Shown one piece after another: positions 39,150-42,447 of a DNA stretch of 42,447 nucleotides. The notes beneath the pieces were generated by a model that was not told the DNA's origin, did no database searches, and saw only the letters and a list, made by a program, of their open reading frames with translations. The position numbers were made by a program, and so were the translations under genes. Where the stretch lies: NCBI GenBank assembly GCA_030651965.1, contig JAUSBQ010000106.1, positions 1 to 42,447 on the forward strand. The letters run 5' to 3'. The number at the start of each line of letters is the position of its first letter. Position 1 is the stretch's first letter. The stretch comes from Pseudolabrys sp. (lineage in GTDB: Bacteria > Pseudomonadota > Alphaproteobacteria > Rhizobiales > Xanthobacteraceae).

Positions 39150-40067
39150 ATGACACTGACAACAGCCATCATGCCGAAACCGACAGCCACGTTCATCGAG
39201 ACCTTCCCCAAGGCGGCGGCGCTTGCCAATGCGGCGGCCGACTACGACGTCGTGCGCCGCGCCATCGCGCACATACGCGGCAACTGGCGCGACCAGCCGG
39301 AGGTCGACGATATTGCCGATGCCGCCGGCGTTGCCGCCACCGACCTGCATCATCTGTTCCGGCGCTGGTGCGGCCTGACGCCGAAGGCGTTTCTCCAGGC
39401 GTTGACGCTCGACAGCGCGCGCGGCCTGCTGCGCGCCTCGGCGAGCGTGCTGGATACGTCCTACGAAGTCGGCCTGTCCGGACCGGGACGTCTGCACGAT
39501 CTCTTCGTCACCCATGAGGCGATGTCGCCGGGCGAATGGAAGGCCGGCGGCGACGGTTTGACCGTCACCTACGGCTTCCACCCCTGCCCGTTCGGCACGG
39601 CGCTGGTGATGATGACGCCGCGCGGCCTCGCGGGCCTGGCGCTGGCCGATGCCGGCAAGGAACGCGCCGCGTTGCGGGACATGCGCGCGCGCTGGCCGAA
39701 GGCAAAGTATGTCGAAGACTATGCGGCGACCGCCGCCACCGCGCGGCGTATCTTCGACCAGGCAATGTGGAAGCCGGACCAGCCGTTGCGCGTCGTCCTG
39801 ATCGGCACCGATTTCGAAATCCGCGTCTGGGAAAAACTGCTGACCATTCCGATGGGCAAGCTCGCGACTTATTCCGATCTCGCCCGCAGCGCCGGCGCGC
39901 CGAAGGCCGCGCGCGCCGTCGGCGCCGCGGTCGGCAAAAATCCGATCTGCTTCGTAGTGCCGTGCCATCGCGTCGTCGGCAAGAACGGCGACATCACGGG
40001 CTACCACTGGGGACTGACGCGCAAGCGCGCGATGCTCGGCTGGGAAGCCGGCATGTCTGTTGCGTGA
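39150..40067 (+). CDS. AraC-type HTH + O6-methylguanine-DNA methyltransferase fusion (Ada-like without the N-terminal zinc-Cys domain)
   Basis: IADAAGVAATDLHHLFRRWCGLTPKAFLQALTLDSARGLL; FEIRVWEKLLTIPMGKLATYSDLARSAGAPKAARAVGAAVGKNPICFVVPCHRVVGKNGDITGYHWGLTRKRAML (PCHRV active site). Confidence 0.93.
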   Translation: MTLTTAIMPKPTATFIETFPKAAALANAAADYDVVRRAIAHIRGNWRDQPEVDDIADAAGVAATDLHHLFRRWCGLTPKAFLQALTLDSARGLLRASASVLDTSYEVGLSGPGRLHDLFVTHEAMSPGEWKAGGDGLTVTYGFHPCPFGTALVMMTPRGLAGLALADAGKERAALRDMRARWPKAKYVEDYAATAATARRIFDQAMWKPDQPLRVVLIGTDFEIRVWEKLLTIPMGKLATYSDLARSAGAPKAARAVGAAVGKNPICFVVPCHRVVGKNGDITGYHWGLTRKRAMLGWEAGMSVA

Positions 40068-40215
40068 ATTCGATTTCGTGAACGGTCATTCAGACGGGAA
40101 CCTCGTCGCATAATTTAGAATCGAAGTTCCAGAAACAACCTCGTCGTTGTTGCGTTGTGATTCGATCCCCCCGTGCGCGGGGCATCGAACAGTGCAACCA
40201 AACGAGGAGGATTTT

Positions 40216-40605
40216 ATGAAAGTTTATATGCTCGCAACCGTGGCGGCTCTTGCGCTTGCCCCCGCGACTGCATTCGCTCAAGGCTCGACCGTCGGCGGCG
40301 CCGTTGGCGGCGCGGCGGTTGGTGCCGTTGTCGGTGGCCCGGTTGGCGCCGTGGTCGGCGCCGGTGTCGGTGGCTTGGTCGGCAACGCGGTGGAGCCGCC
40401 GAAGGAAGTCGTGACCTATGTGCAGAGCGAGAGGATTCCGGCGGAACGCGTGACCGTGCAGGAAGAGATCGTGATCGGCAAGCCGGTTCCGGCGACTGTA
40501 CAGTTGCGGCCGGTTCCGAACCACGCCCAGTTCCGTTACGCCTTCGTCAACAACGACCGCGTGATCGTGGACTCGAAAGGCAACGTGGTGAAGATCATCA
40601 ACTGA
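40216..40605 (+). CDS. DUF1236 domain-containing secreted protein with Gly/Val/Ala-rich segment
   Basis: MKVYMLATVAALALAPATAFAQGSTVGGAVGGAAVGAVVGGPVGAVVGAGVGGLVGNAVEPPKEVVTYVQSERIPAERVTVQEEIVIGKPVPATVQLRPVPNHAQFRYAFVNNDRVIVDSKGNVVKII; SD GAGGAGG. Confidence 0.87.
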   Translation: MKVYMLATVAALALAPATAFAQGSTVGGAVGGAAVGAVVGGPVGAVVGAGVGGLVGNAVEPPKEVVTYVQSERIPAERVTVQEEIVIGKPVPATVQLRPVPNHAQFRYAFVNNDRVIVDSKGNVVKIIN

Positions 40606-40627
40606 CGCGGAAACGCCGTGTCAGTGG

Positions 40628-40660
40628 AAAGGCTCCGCCGCAAGGCGGGGCCTTTTCTTT
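40628..40660 (+). terminator. rho-independent terminator after the DUF1236 gene
   Basis: AAAGGCTCCGCC-GCAA-GGCGGGGCCTTTTCTTTT. Confidence 0.85.
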
Positions 40661-40690
40661 TGGCCGTGACGTCGCCAGATACAGGTCACG

Positions 40691-40737
40691 TTGACGCCCA
40701 AGATTGACGGCGCGAGATTGACGACCCAAGTTTGACG
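40691..40737 (+). promoter_or_regulatory. four direct TTGACG repeats with 13-14 nt period upstream of gpmI
   Basis: TTGACG at 40691, 40704, 40718, 40732. Confidence 0.6.
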
Positions 40738-40792
40738 ACCTTTGCCCGATCCTTCAAAACCTGCCGGATCAGGGAAACCCAGGAATTCTTCG

Positions 40793-42313
40793 ATGCAGAA
40801 GCGCCGTCCGGTTATGTTGGTCGTGCTGGACGGATGGGGCTGGCGCGAGGAAGTCGCCGACAACGCCGTGCGCCAGGCCCGGACGCCGTCTTTCGACCGG
40901 CTCTGGGCCGCCAACCCGCACTCCTTTTTGACGACCTGCGGCCTCGATGTCGGCCTGCCGCCGGGCCAGATGGGCAATTCCGAAGTCGGCCATCTCAATA
41001 TCGGCGCCGGCCGCGTGGCCATGCAGGACCTGCCGCGCATCAATGCCTCGGTCGCCTCCGGCGACATTGCCAAGCAGCCGGCGCTGACCGGCCTGATCGC
41101 CAGCCTCAAGCAGACCGGCGGCATCTGCCATCTGGTCGGCCTGGTGTCGAACGGCGGCGTTCACTCGCATCAGGATCACTGCGTCGCTTTGGCGAAGATT
41201 TTGACCGCCGCCGGGGTCCCCGCCGTGGTGCATGTCATTACCGACGGCCGCGATACCGCGCCGCAACTGGCTGGGGATGACCTGAAGAACTTCGCCGCCG
41301 CACTGCCGCCCTCGGTGCCGATCGTCACTGTGGTCGGCCGCTATTATGCCATGGATCGCGACAAGCGCTGGGAGCGCGTCAGCAAAGCCTACGGCGCCAT
41401 TGTCGAGGGCGAAGGCCCGCATTTCGCCAATGCGCAGTCGGCGATCGCGGACGCTTATGCCCACAAGATCCACGACGAGTTTATCGTCCCCGCGGTGATT
41501 GGCAATTATCGCGGCATTCAGGATGGCGATGCCGTGCTGTCCTTCAACTTCCGCGCCGACCGCGTGCGCGAAATTCTTGGCGCCATGCTCGATCCCGCAT
41601 TCACCGGCTTTCCGCGCAAGCGCTCGATCCGCTATGCCGCCGCCGTCGGCATGACGCAATACAGCGAAGATCTCGATCATCTGCTGCAGACAGTTTTTCC
41701 GCCGCAGACTTATCCCAACATCCTCGGCGAAGTCGCCTCGCGCGCCGGCCGCACACAACTGCGTATGGCCGAGACCGAGAAATATCCGCACGTCACTTAT
41801 TTCCTGAACGGTGGCCGCGAGGAGCCCTATCCCGGCGAAGACCGCATCATGGTGCCGTCGCCGAAGGTTGCGACCTATGACCTCCAGCCGGAAATGTCCG
41901 CGTTCGAATTAACCGCCAAGGCAGTTGCGGCAATCGACTCCGGCAAATACGACCTCATCATTCTCAATTTCGCCAATCCCGACATGGTCGGGCATACGGG
42001 GAACCTTCCAGCCGCGATCATCGCGGTGGAGACCGTCGACAAAGGTCTCGGTCAGATCGCCGAGGCCATTGCGCGCGCCGGCGGCGCGCTGCTGGTCACT
42101 GCCGATCACGGCAACTGCGAAATGCTGCGCGATCCCGTCACCAGCGGGCCGCACACATCGCACACCATCAACCCGGTGCCGGTCATGGTCATGGGCAGCG
42201 ACGCAAAGTCATTGGCCGATGGCCGGCTCGCCGACGTGGCGCCAACGCTGCTGGACCTGATGGATTTGCCGAAGCCGGCGGAGATGACCGGCAATTCAAT
42301 GCTGCGCCGATAG
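40793..42313 (+). CDS. gpmI: 2,3-bisphosphoglycerate-independent phosphoglycerate mutase
   Basis: MQKRRPVMLVVLDGWGWREEVADNAVRQARTPSFDRLWAANPHSFLTTCGLDVGLPPGQMGNSEVGHLNIGAGRVAMQDLPRIN...ADHGNCEMLRDPVTSGPHTSHTINPVPVMV. Confidence 0.97.
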   Translation: MQKRRPVMLVVLDGWGWREEVADNAVRQARTPSFDRLWAANPHSFLTTCGLDVGLPPGQMGNSEVGHLNIGAGRVAMQDLPRINASVASGDIAKQPALTGLIASLKQTGGICHLVGLVSNGGVHSHQDHCVALAKILTAAGVPAVVHVITDGRDTAPQLAGDDLKNFAAALPPSVPIVTVVGRYYAMDRDKRWERVSKAYGAIVEGEGPHFANAQSAIADAYAHKIHDEFIVPAVIGNYRGIQDGDAVLSFNFRADRVREILGAMLDPAFTGFPRKRSIRYAAAVGMTQYSEDLDHLLQTVFPPQTYPNILGEVASRAGRTQLRMAETEKYPHVTYFLNGGREEPYPGEDRIMVPSPKVATYDLQPEMSAFELTAKAVAAIDSGKYDLIILNFANPDMVGHTGNLPAAIIAVETVDKGLGQIAEAIARAGGALLVTADHGNCEMLRDPVTSGPHTSHTINPVPVMVMGSDAKSLADGRLADVAPTLLDLMDLPKPAEMTGNSMLRR

Positions 42314-42316
42314 CGA

Positions 42317-42407
42317 CCTCATGGTGAGGAGCGGCCGCAGGCCGCGTCTCGAACCATGTTTCCCATCCTTCGAGACGCGCTCCTTTGGAGCGCTCCTCAG
42401 GATGAGG
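42317..42407. repeat. long inverted-repeat element, copy 2
   Basis: CCTCATGGTGAGGAGCG-gccgcaggc-CGCGTCTCGA..TCGAGACGCG-ctcctttggag-CGCTCCTCAGGATGAGG. Confidence 0.88.
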
Positions 42408-42410
42408 CCG

Positions 42411-42447
42411 TTAGAAATCCTTTAGCCCCAGCACATCCATCATCGAA
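42411..42447 (-). CDS. possible C-terminal end of an unidentified CDS running in from beyond the window
   Basis: Reverse strand ...SMMDVLGLKDF* in frame to the window edge; too short to identify. Confidence 0.3.
   Translation of the reverse strand, partial: SMMDVLGLKDF

Noticed and set aside
38826-40007. 393-aa minus-strand ORF opposite the DUF2244 and Ada-like genes
   Set aside because: Spans two real plus-strand genes in the shadow frame; no coding motifs.
40265-40400. Gly/Val/Ala repeats in the DUF1236 protein as a possible tandem DNA repeat
   Set aside because: Glycine-zipper-like coding repetition common in small secreted proteins; no independent DNA-level periodicity.

Overview
The window is a GC-rich alphaproteobacterial chromosomal segment, most like Rhizobiales/Bradyrhizobium-type genomes by protein motifs and gene order. 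It is mostly ordinary housekeeping content: trpB(partial)-trpF-lapA-like-ihfB-sppA; rpsA-cmk-aroA; tRNA-Ala(GGC); ptsN-hpf-rpoN-lptB-lptA-lptC; rnd and tRNA-Leu(CAG); queG; infC / rpmI-rplT-pheS-pheT; nth; gpmI. Scattered metabolic and accessory genes lie between these. No rRNA, CRISPR, prophage or IS transposase was recognised. The most interesting signals are non-coding or small. (1) A DUF559 (Vsr-like PD-(D/E)XK) nuclease gene is wedged between pheS and pheT, flanked by inverted copies of the palindrome CCCTCCCCCGCAAGCGGGGGAGGG; one copy is translated as its C-terminus. (2) A family of REP-type palindromes is assembled into multi-arm, cloverleaf-like elements, including a densely paired structure in the pheS leader. 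(3) infC apparently starts at AUU, which the ORF track misses. (4) One REP supplies the stop codons of two convergent genes (nth and an EI24/CysZ-like gene). (5) Four TTGACG repeats with 13-14 nt periodicity lie upstream of gpmI. (6) Structured leaders precede hsp20, rpmI, rpsA and infC. All calls come from reading the sequence and the supplied ORF track; no alignment, folding or database search was run.
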